Positions 47,123-57,539 of a DNA stretch of 64,000 nucleotides are shown here, piece by piece (position 1 is the first letter of the stretch; the number at the start of each line of letters is the position of its first letter). Origin of the DNA: Nocardioides zeae (GTDB lineage Bacteria; Actinomycetota; Actinomycetes; Propionibacteriales; Nocardioidaceae); contig NZ_JAAGXA010000004.1 in assembly GCF_010686755.1 (NCBI RefSeq), forward strand, positions 124,001 to 188,000, in the 5' to 3' direction. The translations under genes were made by a program, and so were the position numbers. Under the pieces are notes generated by a model, which worked only from the letters and a program-made list of their open reading frames with translations, was not told where the DNA came from and made no database searches.

Positions 47123-48208
47123 TCACTCCTCGCCGCGGATGAACGCCTCCACGCGACGACGACCCTCGTCGTCCGGCAGCTGCACCGGCGGGGACTTCAT
47201 CAGGTAGGACGACGCGGAGATGATCGGGCCGCCGATGCCGCGGTCCTTGGCGATCTTCGCGGCGCGGATGGCGTCGATGATGATGCCGGCCGAGTTCGGG
47301 GAGTCCCACACCTCGAGCTTGTACTCCAGGTTGATGGGGGCGTCGCCGAAGGCGCGACCCTCGAGGCGCACGTAGGCCCACTTGCGGTCGTCGAGCCACG
47401 CCACGTAGTCCGAGGGACCGATGTGGACGTTCTTGTCGTGGACCTTGCCGGCCAGGGAGCCGGTGAGGTTCGACGTGACGGCCTGCGTCTTCGAGACCTT
47501 CTTGGACTCCAGGCGCTCGCGCTCGAGCATGTTCTTGAAGTCCATGTTGCCGCCGACGTTGAGCTGGTAGGTGCGGTCCAGCGTGACGCCGCGGTCCTCG
47601 AACAGCTTCGCCATCACGCGGTGCGTGATGGTGGCGCCGACCTGGCTCTTGATGTCGTCGCCGACGATCGGGACGCCCGCGGCGCGGAACTTCTCGGCCC
47701 ACTCCGGGTCGGAGGCGATGAAGACGGGGAGCGCGTTGACGAACGCGACGCCGGCGTCGATGGCCGCCTGCGCGTAGAACTTGTCGGCCTCCTCGGAGCC
47801 CACCGGGAGGTAGGACACCATGACGTCGGCCTTCGTGTCCTTGAGCACCTGGACGACGTCGACCGGCTCGGCGTCGGACACCTCGATGGTCTCGCCGTAG
47901 TACTTGCCGATGCCGTCGAGCGTCGGGCCGCGCTGCACCGTGATGCCGGTCGGCGGCACGTCGCAGATCTTGATCGTGTTGTTCTCGCTGGCCTGCGTCG
48001 CCTCGGCCAGGTCGAAGCCGACCTTCTTGGCGTCGACGTCGAAGGCGGCGACGAACTCGACGTCCGAGACGTGGTAGTCACCGAAGACGACGTGCATGAG
48101 CCCCGGGACGGTGCCTGCGGGATCGGCGTCCTTGTAGTACTCGACGCCCTGGATCAGGGAGGTGGCGCAGTTGCCGACTCCCACGATCGCTACTCGAACC
48201 GAACCCAT
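47123..48208 (-). CDS. ino1: Inositol-3-phosphate synthase
   Basis: A 361-residue NAD-dependent enzyme converting glucose 6-phosphate to inositol 3-phosphate, the precursor of phosphatidylinositol and mycothiol in actinobacteria. The NAD motif is [16 protein letters not shown]. The active-site segments include [30 protein letters not shown] and [12 protein letters not shown]. The ATG at 48208 follows GTGAGGAG; the longer frame upstream is not supported. Length is typical of the actinobacterial type. The PadR gene lies directly upstream on the same strand. Confidence 0.95.
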   Translation of the reverse strand: MGSVRVAIVGVGNCATSLIQGVEYYKDADPAGTVPGLMHVVFGDYHVSDVEFVAAFDVDAKKVGFDLAEATQASENNTIKICDVPPTGITVQRGPTLDGIGKYYGETIEVSDAEPVDVVQVLKDTKADVMVSYLPVGSEEADKFYAQAAIDAGVAFVNALPVFIASDPEWAEKFRAAGVPIVGDDIKSQVGATITHRVMAKLFEDRGVTLDRTYQLNVGGNMDFKNMLERERLESKKVSKTQAVTSNLTGSLAGKVHDKNVHIGPSDYVAWLDDRKWAYVRLEGRAFGDAPINLEYKLEVWDSPNSAGIIIDAIRAAKIAKDRGIGGPIISASSYLMKSPPVQLPDDEGRRRVEAFIRGEE

Positions 48209-48287
48209 GGGGCTCTCCTCACTTGCTCTTCCTGGTTGGACAGGTCTGGATGTGTCGCTGCTGGCGGTGCGTGCTGCGGTGCCCGGC

Positions 48288-48917
48288 TCAGGTGCCCGCG
48301 GCCGAGGCGGCGGCGGGCGGGGGGTCGGGGGGATGACCGTCGCCGGGCGCTCGGTCGACTCGGTCGACTCGGTCGAGAGGACGACCGCGCTCGGCGTCGA
48401 TGAGGTCCGAGAGCCACCGGACCTCACGCTCGACGGACTCGACGCCGTGGCGCTGCAGCTCCGCGGCGTACTGGTCGACCTCCTGCTGGGTGCGCCGGAG
48501 GTCGGACTGCACGCGGTCGAGCCGCTCCTGCAGTCGCGTGCGCCGCCCCTCGAGGACCCGCAGGCGGATCTCCATGTCGGTGCGGCTGAAGAAGGCGAAG
48601 CGGATGTCGAAGGTGTCGTCCTCCCAGGCGGCAGGACCGACCTCCGACATGAGGCGCTTGAACTCGAGCTTGCCTTCCTCGGTCACCTCGTAGACGATGC
48701 GCGGCCGCCGCGTCACGGGGGTGGTGGAGACCGTGGTCTCCGTGATGAGCCCGGTGCGCAGCATCCGCTTCAGCGCCGGGTAGAGCGAGCCGTAGGACAG
48801 CAGCCGCCCCCACCCGAGCATCAGGTTCAGCCGCTTGCGCAGCTCGTAGCCGTGCATGGGTGCCTCGTGCAGCAGTCCGAGGACTGCTAGCTCGATGGTC
48901 TCTCCACGACGTGCCAC
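48288..48917 (-). CDS. PadR-family transcriptional regulator
   Basis: A 209-residue regulator. The winged helix is at residues ~1-85: [40 protein letters not shown], then [15 protein letters not shown] long helical C-terminal part ([20 protein letters not shown]) mediates dimerisation. The tail is Pro/Ala-rich. The GTG at 48917 has TACGAT ending seven bases before it. It lies 79 bases upstream of ino1, an arrangement seen in other actinobacteria and a hint that it controls ino1; that link is inference. Confidence 0.9.
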   Translation of the reverse strand: MARRGETIELAVLGLLHEAPMHGYELRKRLNLMLGWGRLLSYGSLYPALKRMLRTGLITETTVSTTPVTRRPRIVYEVTEEGKLEFKRLMSEVGPAAWEDDTFDIRFAFFSRTDMEIRLRVLEGRRTRLQERLDRVQSDLRRTQQEVDQYAAELQRHGVESVEREVRWLSDLIDAERGRPLDRVDRVDRAPGDGHPPDPPPAAASAAGT

Positions 48918-48924
48918 GCGACCT

Positions 48925-48955
48925 ATCGTAGCGATATATCCGCGATGGTGAACCC
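48925..48955 (-). promoter_or_regulatory. padR promoter and candidate operator
   Basis: TACGAT (48925-48930) serves as leaderless -10. Just upstream is an imperfect dyad around GATATATC (ATCGCGGATATATCGCTACGAT on the minus strand, split by the -10), like PadR operators, so autorepression is plausible. Confidence 0.45.
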
Positions 48956-49071
48956 TCGGTGAGCGCGCGTCGTCCGTCACGTGTCCGGGACGCCCCCACA
49001 GCGGGGGTGCGTACTCTGTCCGGGTTTGGCCGCCCCCGCGGTACCCGCACAGCAGGAGGAACCCCCGACCC

Positions 49072-51369
49072 ATGTCTGGAAAGCGACGCGCCGACGGTCC
49101 CTCGGAGAAGGGGCGCAAGCCAGCGAGGGGCGCGAAGGGCGCGAAGGGCCCGAAGCGGGCGCTGTGGAAGCGCCTGCTCCTGTGGTTCACCGTCCTCTTC
49201 CTGTCGCTGTCGCTCGTGGCGGTCGGCAGCTTCATCGTGCTCTACCAGAGCATCGACATCCCCGACCCCAACTCGGACTTCCAGACGCAGACGACGAAGA
49301 TCTTCTACAGCGGTGGCGACGCGGAGATCGGGTCCTTCGCCACCCAGAACCGCGAGTCGATCACCTTCGACGAGATGCCGGAGACGGCCCGCGACGCCGT
49401 CGTGGCGGCCGAGGACCGCAGCTTCTGGACCAACCGCGGCATCGACCCCAAGGGCATCTTGCGCGCGGCGTTCTCCAACGCCTCGGGCGGCAACACGCAG
49501 GGCGCCTCGACGATCACGCAGCAGTACGTGAAGATCCTCTACCTCACGCAGGAGCGCACGCTGACGCGCAAGGCGAAGGAGGCGATCCTCTCGCTGAAGA
49601 TCCAGCGCCAGCTCAGCAAGGAGCAGGTGCTGGAGGGCTACCTCAACACCATCTACTTCGGTCGCGGCGCCTACGGCCTCCAGGCCGCCGCCCAGGCGTA
49701 CTTCGGCGTGCCCGCCAAGGACCTCACGCTCGGGCAGTCCGCCGTGCTGGCCTCGGTGATCAACAACCCGACACGCTTCGACCCCGCCAACGGGCCCGAC
49801 GCCGAGCAGCGGCTCCTGGGCCGCTACCAGTACGTGCTCGACGGCATGGTCGAGGCGGGCGACGTCTCCGCCACCGACGCGGACGCGGTGCGCGACGCCC
49901 TGCCCGAGTTCCCGGTGATCGAGCAGAACGACACGTACGGCGGGCAGAACGGCCACATGCTCACCCTGGTGCGCGAGGAGCTCTCCGACCTCGGCTTCAG
50001 CGCCTCCGAGATCGACGGTGGCGGCCTCCGCGTGGAGACCACGTTCACCGAGCAGGCCATGCAGGCGGCGGCCGACGGCGTCGCCGAGGAGTTCCCCGAG
50101 GGCTTCGCGAACTACTACGAGGACCCGGAGCAGAACCAGGCGGAGGCGCTGCACGTCGGCGTCGCGATGGTCGAGCCCAACACGGGTGCGCTCAAGGGCT
50201 TCTACGGCGGCCAGGACTACCTCGACTCCCAGCTGAACTGGGCGGCGCAGCTCGTGCAGCCGGGCTCGACGTTCAAGGCGTTCGCCGTCGCGGCGGCGCT
50301 GACCGACGGCTACTCGCTGCGGGACGGGTTCGACGGCAACTCGCCGTATCGGACCGCCGACGGCAGCGAGATCGAGAACCAGGGCAACAGGCCGTACGGG
50401 CGGGTCAGTCTGCTGACCGCTACCGAGAAGTCGATCAACACTGCCTTCATCGACCTCACCGAGGACATGGAGGACGGCCCGCAGCAGATCCTGGAGACGG
50501 CCAACCGCCTCGGCATCCCGGCCAACGACGGCGGGGACTTCGGCATCCCGACCGAGTCCCGCGGCCTCGACACCAACCTCGGCGTCTCGCTCGGCTCGGG
50601 CGACGTCAGCCCCATCAACATGGCGGCGGCCTACGGCGCGATCGCCAACGACGGCGTCTACAACCCCGTGCACGTCGTGCAGCGGGTGACCGACCGCTTC
50701 GGCGCCGTCAAGTACGAGCACGAGAAGGCGCCCGAGCGGGCCGTCTCCTCCGACGTCGCCGCCGACACGTCGTACGCGCTGCAGCAAGTCGTGGAGGCGT
50801 CAGGGGCGAGTGGCACCGCCGCCCAGAACCTGGGCCGACCTGCGGCCGGCAAGACCGGCACCGCGACCAACGACGACGGCGAGGTCTCCTCGTCGTGGTT
50901 CGTGGGCTACACCCCACAGCTCGCCACGGCGGTCACCTACGTGCGCGGCACGGGCCGGATGCAGCTGCAGGGCTGGCTGCCCGAGTACTTCGGCGGCCGG
51001 TTCCCCGCGCGCACCTGGACGAACGTCATGGAGCGCGCCCTCGAGGGCACCGAGGAGATGGACTTCCCGGACCCGGTGTTCCTCGACGGCGACAGCGGTC
51101 GCTCGCAGGTTCCCCAGGGAGGCGGTAGCGGAAGCAGCGGGTCCGACGACGAGCCGTCGCAGGCGCCGTCGACGACAGCCCCGCCGACCACGACGGCCCC
51201 CCCGACGACCGAGCCGACGGCGCCGCCGACCACCGAGGAGCCGCCGCCCACCGAGACGGTCGAGCCGGAGCCGACGCTGCCGACGGGTCCGCCGAGCGGC
51301 GAGCCGAGCGAGAGCCCGACCGACGGCGGTGGCATCTTCCCCGGCGCGAACCAGGGCCGTCGGGACTAG
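49072..51369 (+). CDS. Bifunctional penicillin-binding protein (class A, PonA-like)
   Basis: A 765-residue peptidoglycan synthase. A short basic cytoplasmic tail is followed by one membrane helix (about 34-58). The glycosyltransferase domain has the catalytic E114 in AAEDRSFWTNRG, then GASTITQQYVK and YLNTIYFGRGAYG. The transpeptidase has STFK (S399), SIN (454-456) and KTGT (594-597). The C-terminal ~90 residues are a Pro/Thr/Glu-rich tail rich in PPTT repeats, exposed outside. The ATG follows AGGAGGAA. The gene is intact and is divergent from padR. Confidence 0.95.
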   Translation: MSGKRRADGPSEKGRKPARGAKGAKGPKRALWKRLLLWFTVLFLSLSLVAVGSFIVLYQSIDIPDPNSDFQTQTTKIFYSGGDAEIGSFATQNRESITFDEMPETARDAVVAAEDRSFWTNRGIDPKGILRAAFSNASGGNTQGASTITQQYVKILYLTQERTLTRKAKEAILSLKIQRQLSKEQVLEGYLNTIYFGRGAYGLQAAAQAYFGVPAKDLTLGQSAVLASVINNPTRFDPANGPDAEQRLLGRYQYVLDGMVEAGDVSATDADAVRDALPEFPVIEQNDTYGGQNGHMLTLVREELSDLGFSASEIDGGGLRVETTFTEQAMQAAADGVAEEFPEGFANYYEDPEQNQAEALHVGVAMVEPNTGALKGFYGGQDYLDSQLNWAAQLVQPGSTFKAFAVAAALTDGYSLRDGFDGNSPYRTADGSEIENQGNRPYGRVSLLTATEKSINTAFIDLTEDMEDGPQQILETANRLGIPANDGGDFGIPTESRGLDTNLGVSLGSGDVSPINMAAAYGAIANDGVYNPVHVVQRVTDRFGAVKYEHEKAPERAVSSDVAADTSYALQQVVEASGASGTAAQNLGRPAAGKTGTATNDDGEVSSSWFVGYTPQLATAVTYVRGTGRMQLQGWLPEYFGGRFPARTWTNVMERALEGTEEMDFPDPVFLDGDSGRSQVPQGGGSGSSGSDDEPSQAPSTTAPPTTTAPPTTEPTAPPTTEEPPPTETVEPEPTLPTGPPSGEPSESPTDGGGIFPGANQGRRD

Positions 51370-51372
51370 CCG

Positions 51373-52830
51373 GTGCGCCCCTCACCCGCGTCGCCGACGC
51401 TGGAGGACCCGGCGGTCGCGCGGCTGAGCGAGGTGCTCGGCGGTCCGGGCGGGCTCCACGCCCGGGGCCGCTGGTGGACGCCGCTGCTCGTCGGCTGCCT
51501 CCTCGCCGGGCTGCTCGTCGTGCTGGGCGCGGGGCTGCGGGCCGGCTGCTCGACCGACGGGTGGACGGCCAATTCCCCGGACTTCGCCCCCGGCTGCTTC
51601 TCGGCGCTGCCGCACGCGTACGTCGCGGGCGGCGGCGCCGAGGGCGTGTGGCCGTACGGCGAGCGCGTCGGCGACCCGTCGGCGACGCCCCCGGCGGGCG
51701 AGGCCCCCGCGCGCTACGCGGTCGAGGGCACGCAGGCGCTGGCGGGCGCGACGTACCTGCACGCGGCGCTCGCCTCCCTCGTGGCCCCCGGGCCCGACGT
51801 GCGCGAGGAGCGCGCGGGGCTGCCGGTGGCGGACCTCTACCGCGACCCCGACGTGCGGGCGGAGGCCGCCGCGACGATCCTCGGGGCCGCCGTGCTCGTC
51901 GGTCTCGCGGCGATGCTCCTCGTGCTCGTCGTCGCGCGGGTCCGGCCGCTGCGGGCCTGGGACGGCTCGCTCGTCGCCGGCTCGCCCCTGCTCGCGGTCG
52001 CCGCGCTCGTGGACGTCGGGCTCGTCGGGGTGGCGTTCGCGGCGGGAGCCGTGCTGGCGGTGCGCCGCGGGAAGGCCCTCGCCGCCGGGTTGATGCTCGG
52101 CGCCGCGGTCACCCTGACCTGGGCGGCGTGGCTCGTGCTCGCCGGGCTCCTCGTCGCCCTGGCCGCGCGGGCGCTCGCCCGGGACGCCGCCGCGCGCTTG
52201 CCGGGCGCTGACCCGCTGACCCTCGTCCTGGTCACCGCGCTCACCTGGCTGGCCGTCTCCCTGCCCGCGATCGTCACCGGTGCCGGGGTCTGGCGGGCCG
52301 GCTGGCGCGCCGCCCTCGACGACGCCGCCGGCACCGGGTCCGTCCGCTGGGTCGGCACGGCCGCCGGCGGGGGCGGGCTCCCGGCGTACCCGCTCGTCGC
52401 CCTCGTCGTGCTCGCCCTGTGGATCGCGGCGGTCGCGGTGCTGGCGTTCCGGGCGCCGCGGCCCCCGCGGCCCGAGCAGGTGGTGCTGCTCGTGGTGGCG
52501 GCGGGCGCGGTGCTGTTCGCCGCCGGGCCGGCCGACGCGCTCGTGGTGCTGCCCTTCGCCGTGCTGGCGCGGCCGCGGCTGGAGCCGCTGCTCGGCTGGC
52601 AGGCCGTCGAGCTCGCCCACGCCGCCGTGCTCTGGTGGACGACCACCGGGGCGCTGGCATCGGGCAGCGCGACCAACGACGCCCCGCTCGCCGCGCTCAC
52701 GCTGCTGCGGGTGGTGGCGCTGCTCGTGCTCGCCGGGTGGGTCGTGCGCGACGTCGCGATGCCGTCACGCGACCCCGTCGGCGAGGAGCGTCAGCTCACC
52801 TCGGTGCGGTCGAACGACGTCGCCGTGTAG
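51373..52830 (+). CDS. Polytopic membrane protein, GT87-like
   Basis: A 485-residue protein with about 10-12 hydrophobic helices (the first at about 37-56, LLVGCLLAGLLVVLGAGLRA). A long external loop after helix 1 (SPDFAPGCFSALPHAYVAGG) and the overall pattern resemble DUF2029/GT87-type glycosyltransferases that use polyprenyl-phosphate sugars, but no catalytic motif can be assigned. The GTG start is 3 bases after the PBP stop, so it is cotranscribed with it. The 3' end overlaps the convergent racemase-like gene by 40 bases. Confidence 0.65.
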   Translation: MRPSPASPTLEDPAVARLSEVLGGPGGLHARGRWWTPLLVGCLLAGLLVVLGAGLRAGCSTDGWTANSPDFAPGCFSALPHAYVAGGGAEGVWPYGERVGDPSATPPAGEAPARYAVEGTQALAGATYLHAALASLVAPGPDVREERAGLPVADLYRDPDVRAEAAATILGAAVLVGLAAMLLVLVVARVRPLRAWDGSLVAGSPLLAVAALVDVGLVGVAFAAGAVLAVRRGKALAAGLMLGAAVTLTWAAWLVLAGLLVALAARALARDAAARLPGADPLTLVLVTALTWLAVSLPAIVTGAGVWRAGWRAALDDAAGTGSVRWVGTAAGGGGLPAYPLVALVVLALWIAAVAVLAFRAPRPPRPEQVVLLVVAAGAVLFAAGPADALVVLPFAVLARPRLEPLLGWQAVELAHAAVLWWTTTGALASGSATNDAPLAALTLLRVVALLVLAGWVVRDVAMPSRDPVGEERQLTSVRSNDVAV

Positions 52831-53858
52831 CGCACCCGCACGTCGACCACGTCCCCGACGGCCGGGACCCGGGAGCCGGCCGGCAGGAAGAGCATCGAGG
52901 CCTGCATGTGGGGCGGCTCGGCGAAGAGCCGCTGCTTGCCGTCGATGGAGAACGGGGAGCGCACGAAGCCGACGGCGTCGAGGCCGCCGCGGGCCAGCGT
53001 GGCGGCGCGGGCCTTGAGGGACAGGTCGCCGGCGGGCGCCTCGAGGCCGATGCCGTGGGCGGTGCCGCCGGAGACGACGAGGATCGTGCCGGCCTTGGGG
53101 ACGGAGCGCCCGCGGTAGCCGAACACGTCGCCCCGCTCCACCGGGTGCGTGTCGAGCACCGTGGCGGTCACGCGGGTCGCCCCGCGCGCCCCCAGCCACA
53201 GTGCCGTCCCGGCGCGCGGGCGGAAGGTGTAGTCCGGGTACGCCGCGGCGAGCGTCGCGAGCTCGGCGTCGGAGAGGTGGCTGACCCAGATCGTCGTGGT
53301 GCGAAGGCCCGCGGCGATCACGTCGGTCATGAGGCGTCGCACCTCCCCCACGTGGGAGCCCTGGGCGAGCGGGAGGTGGAGCGCCACGCCCTGCAGCTGG
53401 GAGGCCAGCCCACCGCGGGCCTCGAGGAGCGCGCCGGCCTCGCGGAGCTCGCGCGCGGAGAGGCCGTGGCGCAGCATCGACGTCGTGCGCTCGAGCACGA
53501 ACCGGGCCGACGGGTCGTGCGCGAGCAGCGCCTCGACGTCCTCGAGCCGGCTGACGGTGTGGATGACGCGGCGCGTCAGCGGGCTGCCGGGGGCGAGCTC
53601 GAGCGCGGCACCGAACGGTCGCCACGGGGTGAGCACGAGCAGCGAGCCGTCGAAGCGGTTGGCCACCTCGCCGAGCTCCTCGTGGATGCCGACCGCGATG
53701 GTGTCGACGCCCAGCCACGTCGACTTGCGGGCCAGCCGGCCCAGGCCGAAGCCGTAGCCGTTGCCCTTGAGCACGGGCACGAGACCGGGATGGGCGGCGG
53801 CGAAGGACCGCAGGTGCTCCCGCCAGACGGGGCCGTCGACGTTCAGGACCAGGCTCAT
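52791..53858 (-). CDS. Alanine racemase-like PLP protein
   Basis: A 355-residue protein. The N-terminal TIM-barrel motif VLKGNGYGFGLG places the PLP lysine at K31, as in alanine racemases (KANAYGHG). The barrel includes VSHLSDAELATLAAAYPDY and a C-terminal beta domain (RVTATVLDTHPVERGDVFGY). It lies 13 bases downstream of the FemX-like gene on the same strand, a pairing that suggests a role in peptidoglycan cross-bridge supply. The canonical alr motif around the second catalytic residue (Tyr) is altered to PRAGTALWLG, so substrate identity is uncertain. Confidence 0.75.
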   Translation of the reverse strand: MSLVLNVDGPVWREHLRSFAAAHPGLVPVLKGNGYGFGLGRLARKSTWLGVDTIAVGIHEELGEVANRFDGSLLVLTPWRPFGAALELAPGSPLTRRVIHTVSRLEDVEALLAHDPSARFVLERTTSMLRHGLSARELREAGALLEARGGLASQLQGVALHLPLAQGSHVGEVRRLMTDVIAAGLRTTTIWVSHLSDAELATLAAAYPDYTFRPRAGTALWLGARGATRVTATVLDTHPVERGDVFGYRGRSVPKAGTILVVSGGTAHGIGLEAPAGDLSLKARAATLARGGLDAVGFVRSPFSIDGKQRLFAEPPHMQASMLFLPAGSRVPAVGDVVDVRVRYTATSFDRTEVS

Positions 53859-53871
53859 CGTCGTACCTCCC

Positions 53872-55086
53872 TCAGCGCCGGCTCATGTAGAGGTCGAACG
53901 CCTTGTAGAGCAACCGGTTGACCGGCAGGTCCCACTCGCCGACGTGCTCCACCGCCTCGCCGCCCGTGCCGACCTTGAACTGGATGAGGCCCACGTGGGC
54001 GTCGTCGGCGTCGAGCGTCTCGGTGATGCCGCGCAGGTCGTAGACGTCGCAGCCCGCCGCCAGCGCGGCCCGCACCATCGCCCACTGCACGGCGTTGGAG
54101 CCGCGCACCTCGCGCTTGGCGGTGGACGAGGCGCCGTAGGAGTACCAGTAGTGGGCGCCGACCCGTATCGCGATCGTCGCCGCCACGAGGTCGCCCTCGT
54201 GGTGCGCGAGGAAGAAGGTGAACCGGTCGGGCTCCTCCGCGTTGAGCGCGTCGCGCATCGTGCGGAAGTAGGACAGCGGCCGGGGGGTGAAGTGGTCGCG
54301 CTCCGCGGTGTGCACGTAGAGCGCGTGGAAGGCCTCGAGCGCGGCGTCGTCGACCGACGTCGTCACCTCGACGCCCGCCTTGTCGGCCTTCTTGATGTTG
54401 CGGCGCCAGAGCTGGTTCATGCCCTTGAGCACCTCGGCCTCCGTGCGCGGCTCGCCCTCGGGCGTGCGCAGCGGGACCTGGAAGTTGAAGGCGGGCTGGC
54501 CCGCCGCGAAGCCGCCCTCGGCCTCGAGCTTGCGCCAGCCGAGCTCCTGGAGCTGCGACACCACGGTCGCGCCGGCGGCCGAGCGCTCGGTGGGGGGCAG
54601 CTGGCCCAGGCGACGGACCTCGGGGTCGGCCACGCCCTCCTTGACCGTCGCGGCGTCCCAGCGGGCGACGACGACGGGGGGGCCGATGCGGATGCCGAAG
54701 GCGCCCTGGCCCTTGAGGTGGGTCGTCAGCGGGCGGAGCCACCCCTCGAGGTCGCCGTCGGCGTAGTCGACGACCGGACCCTCGGGCAGGTAGGCCAGGT
54801 AGCGCTTGACCTTCGGGACCTGGCGGTAGAGCACGAGCGCCGCGCCCACGAGCTCGGAGCCGGCGAACCAGCCGACCGACTCGCGGCGCCACTCCGCCTT
54901 GACCGCACCCCACGCCGGGGTCTGCAGGAAGCTGGCGGAGCGGCGGCTGCGGACGAACGCGAGGTGCTCCTCTCCCGTGATCGTGCGCACGGCGAGCGGG
55001 CCGCGGGCGGTCACCGGGGCGGAGGGGGTCGTCGTCGTCACGGGAGCGAGGCTACCGGTGGCCGGGTTCGTGGTCGGGGTCGTCAC
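53872..55086 (-). CDS. FemX-type peptidoglycan aminoacyltransferase
   Basis: A 404-residue protein of the Fem/lipid II:glycine glycyltransferase family with two GNAT-like domains. Family segments: [20 protein letters not shown], then [49 protein letters not shown] and [20 protein letters not shown]. The final part [20 protein letters not shown] is conserved. It adds an amino acid to the lipid II peptide, presumably the cross-bridge. The N-terminal ~30 residues are Thr/Ser/Pro-rich. Confidence 0.88.
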   Translation of the reverse strand: MTTPTTNPATGSLAPVTTTTPSAPVTARGPLAVRTITGEEHLAFVRSRRSASFLQTPAWGAVKAEWRRESVGWFAGSELVGAALVLYRQVPKVKRYLAYLPEGPVVDYADGDLEGWLRPLTTHLKGQGAFGIRIGPPVVVARWDAATVKEGVADPEVRRLGQLPPTERSAAGATVVSQLQELGWRKLEAEGGFAAGQPAFNFQVPLRTPEGEPRTEAEVLKGMNQLWRRNIKKADKAGVEVTTSVDDAALEAFHALYVHTAERDHFTPRPLSYFRTMRDALNAEEPDRFTFFLAHHEGDLVAATIAIRVGAHYWYSYGASSTAKREVRGSNAVQWAMVRAALAAGCDVYDLRGITETLDADDAHVGLIQFKVGTGGEAVEHVGEWDLPVNRLLYKAFDLYMSRR

Positions 55087-55096
55087 CGGCGGCCCG

Positions 55097-55894
55097 TCAG
55101 AGCCGCTCGCGCAGCCAGGCGAAGTCGGCGACGTGCTCGTCGGCGCCGCCGGGCGTCTCGCAGATCACCGGGGCGCCGGCGTCGCGGACGACGGCGGCCA
55201 GCAGGTCGGGGTCGATGTGGCCGGCGCCGAAGTTGGCGTGGCGGTCGGCGCCCGAGTCGAAGTCGTCGCGGCTGTCGTTGGCGTGGACCAGGTCGATGCG
55301 CCCGGTGATGGCGCGGACGTCCTCCACCACCGTCTCGAGCGCGTTGCCGCCGGCGTGGGCGTGGCAGGTGTCGAGGCAGAACCCGACCTGGTCGGCGCCC
55401 TCCGCGGCGTCGATGGCGGCCCACACGCCCGCGATGCGGTCGAGGTACCGCGTCATGGCGTTGTCGCCGCCCGCCGTGTTCTCGATGAGCAGCGGGACCT
55501 TGATGTCGGTGGCCTCGACCGCCTTGCGCCAGTTGTCGAAGCCCTTCGCGGGATCGTCGGCCTTGTTGACGTGGCCGCCGTGGACGACGAGGCCGAGCGC
55601 GCCGATCTCCGCCGCCGCGTCCATGTGCTGCTGCAGGAGCTTGCGGCTCGGGATGCGGATGCGGTTGTTCGTCGTCGCGACGTTGACGATGTACGGCGCG
55701 TGCACGTAGATCCCCACCCCGGCGGCGGCTGCGGCCTCCCGGAGCGCGGCCGCACCCCCGGCGTACGCCACCTCGGGACCCTGGTAGCCCTGCGGGTCGC
55801 CGAGGAACATCTGGACGACGGGGGCCCGCCGGGCCTGCGCCTCGGCGATCGGGTCGGTCTGGTCGACGTGCGCACCGATGACGAGCTCGCTCAT
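55097..55894 (-). CDS. nfo: Endonuclease IV (deoxyribonuclease IV)
   Basis: A 265-residue AP endonuclease that cuts at abasic sites during base excision repair. It has the TIM-barrel metal-binding segments: [59 protein letters not shown] and ICETPGG. The ATG at 55894 is preceded by TACGAT seven bases upstream. A much longer upstream frame has no support. It starts within 3 codons of the divergent gene group and ends next to femX. Confidence 0.93.
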   Translation of the reverse strand: MSELVIGAHVDQTDPIAEAQARRAPVVQMFLGDPQGYQGPEVAYAGGAAALREAAAAAGVGIYVHAPYIVNVATTNNRIRIPSRKLLQQHMDAAAEIGALGLVVHGGHVNKADDPAKGFDNWRKAVEATDIKVPLLIENTAGGDNAMTRYLDRIAGVWAAIDAAEGADQVGFCLDTCHAHAGGNALETVVEDVRAITGRIDLVHANDSRDDFDSGADRHANFGAGHIDPDLLAAVVRDAGAPVICETPGGADEHVADFAWLRERL

Positions 55895-55901
55895 GCCGGC
55901 C

Positions 55902-55907
55902 ATCGTA
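55902..55907 (-). promoter_or_regulatory. -10 hexamer, leaderless type, for nfo
   Basis: TACGAT on the minus strand, seven bases before the ATG at 55894. Confidence 0.5.
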
Positions 55908-56134
55908 GGCAGCGGCACGGACGGTCCTGGCCGGCCGATCCCCGGCCCGCCCGAGGGCTGTGGAGGATTTCTCCGGCGTCGTACGGCGCTGCTAGTCTCA
56001 CGCGTCTGCTCTGCGCCCACCGACGGGTGGCGGAGCAGCACATCACCCGCCGCCCACCCGGGAGGCGGGTGTCGCAGAGCCCTCCTGCCACGGAGAGACC
56101 GTGGTCGCCTAGTCCAGAGGAGGTGGAGACCGCT

Positions 56135-56428
56135 GTGCGTACCTATGAACTGATGGTCATCCTCGACCCGAGCATCGAGGAGCGCACCGTCGGCGCGTCC
56201 CTCGACAAGTACCTGAACGTCGTCCGCAACGACGGCGGCACGGTCGAGAACGTCGACGTGTGGGGCAAGCGCCGCCTCGCGTACGAGATCAAGAAGAACG
56301 CCGAGGCCATCTACGCCGTCGTGACCCTGCAGGCCGAGCCTGCCACGGTCAAGGAGCTCGACCGCCAGCTCACGCTGAACGAGTCGATCCTCCGCACGAA
56401 GGTCATCCGGCCCGACATCCGCGGCTGA
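56135..56428 (+). CDS. rpsF: 30S ribosomal protein S6
   Basis: A 97-residue ribosomal protein: [20 protein letters not shown], then [21 protein letters not shown] and the end [14 protein letters not shown]. It starts at a GTG after AGAGGAGGTGG. First gene of the rpsF-ssb-rpsR-rplI operon. In this family it pairs with S18 on the ribosome platform. Confidence 0.96.
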   Translation: MRTYELMVILDPSIEERTVGASLDKYLNVVRNDGGTVENVDVWGKRRLAYEIKKNAEAIYAVVTLQAEPATVKELDRQLTLNESILRTKVIRPDIRG

Positions 56429-56558
56429 CTCGATCCGAGTCGCCCTGATCGAGCTGTGGATCACGGGTCGCCAGGCAGCGTCGCTTCGGCGACGATGACC
56501 GGCAGACCCGTCGCGCAGCCCGGCCAGGGCACCGACGTCCCGAACGAGGAGACCTGAC

Positions 56559-57161
56559 ATGGCAGGCGAGACCGTCATCACCATCGTCGGCAACTTGACC
56601 GACGACCCCGAGCTCCGCTTCACCCCCTCGGGGGCCGCGGTCGCCAACTTCACCGTCGCGTCGACGCCGCGCAACTTCAACCGGCAGACGAACGAGTGGG
56701 AGGACGGCGAAGCCATGTTCCTCCGCTGCTCGATCTGGCGGCAGGCGGCCGAGAACGTGGCGGAGTCCCTGCAGCGCGGCATGCGTGTCGTCGTGCAGGG
56801 CCGGCTGAAGGCCCGCAGCTACGAGACCCGCGAGGGCGAGAAGCGCACCGTCTTCGAGGTCGAGGTCGAGGAGATCGGTCCGTCGCTCAAGTTCGCGACC
56901 GCGAAGGTCACCCGCGCCGGAGGCGGCGGGGGTGGGCAGCGCGGTGGCGGCGGTGGCTACGGCGGGGGCCAGGGCGGTGGTGGCGGCTTCGGCGGCGACG
57001 ACCGTGGCCCCTCCCGCTCCTCGGGCCCCGCGGCCGACGACCCGTGGGCCTCGCCCGCGCCGTCGGGCGGCGGCGGGTCGCGCGGTGGCCAGTCCGGTGG
57101 CGGCGCAGACCCCTGGGGTGCCCCGGGCGTCGGCGGCAGCACCGACGAGCCCCCGTTCTGA
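56559..57161 (+). CDS. ssb: Single-stranded DNA-binding protein
   Basis: A 200-residue SSB. The OB fold covers ~1-110 ([59 protein letters not shown]). A Gly-rich disordered linker follows (~118-190), with GGGGG runs. The C-terminal tip is DEPPF, the partner-binding sequence (variant of DDDIPF). GAGGAG lies before the ATG. A 130-base gap separates it from rpsF. Confidence 0.96.
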   Translation: MAGETVITIVGNLTDDPELRFTPSGAAVANFTVASTPRNFNRQTNEWEDGEAMFLRCSIWRQAAENVAESLQRGMRVVVQGRLKARSYETREGEKRTVFEVEVEEIGPSLKFATAKVTRAGGGGGGQRGGGGGYGGGQGGGGGFGGDDRGPSRSSGPAADDPWASPAPSGGGGSRGGQSGGGADPWGAPGVGGSTDEPPF

Positions 57162-57283
57162 TCTCCGCGTCCTGATCCTCGGGTCGTCGTCCGCGACACC
57201 CATGACGTCCCTCGGGCCGTCCGAACCATCCATCGACCCATTCCGGCTCGTGAGCCGGGCTTTCTCGTGAGGAGAGCACCACA

Positions 57284-57520
57284 ATGGCGAAGCCAGTCAT
57301 CCGCAAGCCCAAGAAGAAGCAGAACCCGCTCAAGGCGGCCGACGTCAAGGTCATCGACTACAAGGACGTCAACCTGCTCCGCAAGTTCATCTCGGACCGC
57401 GGCAAGATCCGCGCGCGCCGCGTCACCGGCGTGACCGTCCAGGAGCAGCGCAAGATCGCCATGGCGATCAAGAACGCCCGCGAGGTCGCTCTGCTGCCCT
57501 ACTCGTCCGCCGGTCGCTGA
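57284..57520 (+). CDS. rpsR: 30S ribosomal protein S18, cysteine-free form
   Basis: A 78-residue S18: [39 protein letters not shown] and [20 protein letters not shown]. It lacks all four cysteines that bind zinc in the common form (normally a CxFC pair near residue 14 and others), so it is the zinc-independent type. GTGAGGAG lies before the ATG. Confidence 0.96.
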   Translation: MAKPVIRKPKKKQNPLKAADVKVIDYKDVNLLRKFISDRGKIRARRVTGVTVQEQRKIAMAIKNAREVALLPYSSAGR

Positions 57521-57539
57521 GAAGGGGAGTCAGAGAACC

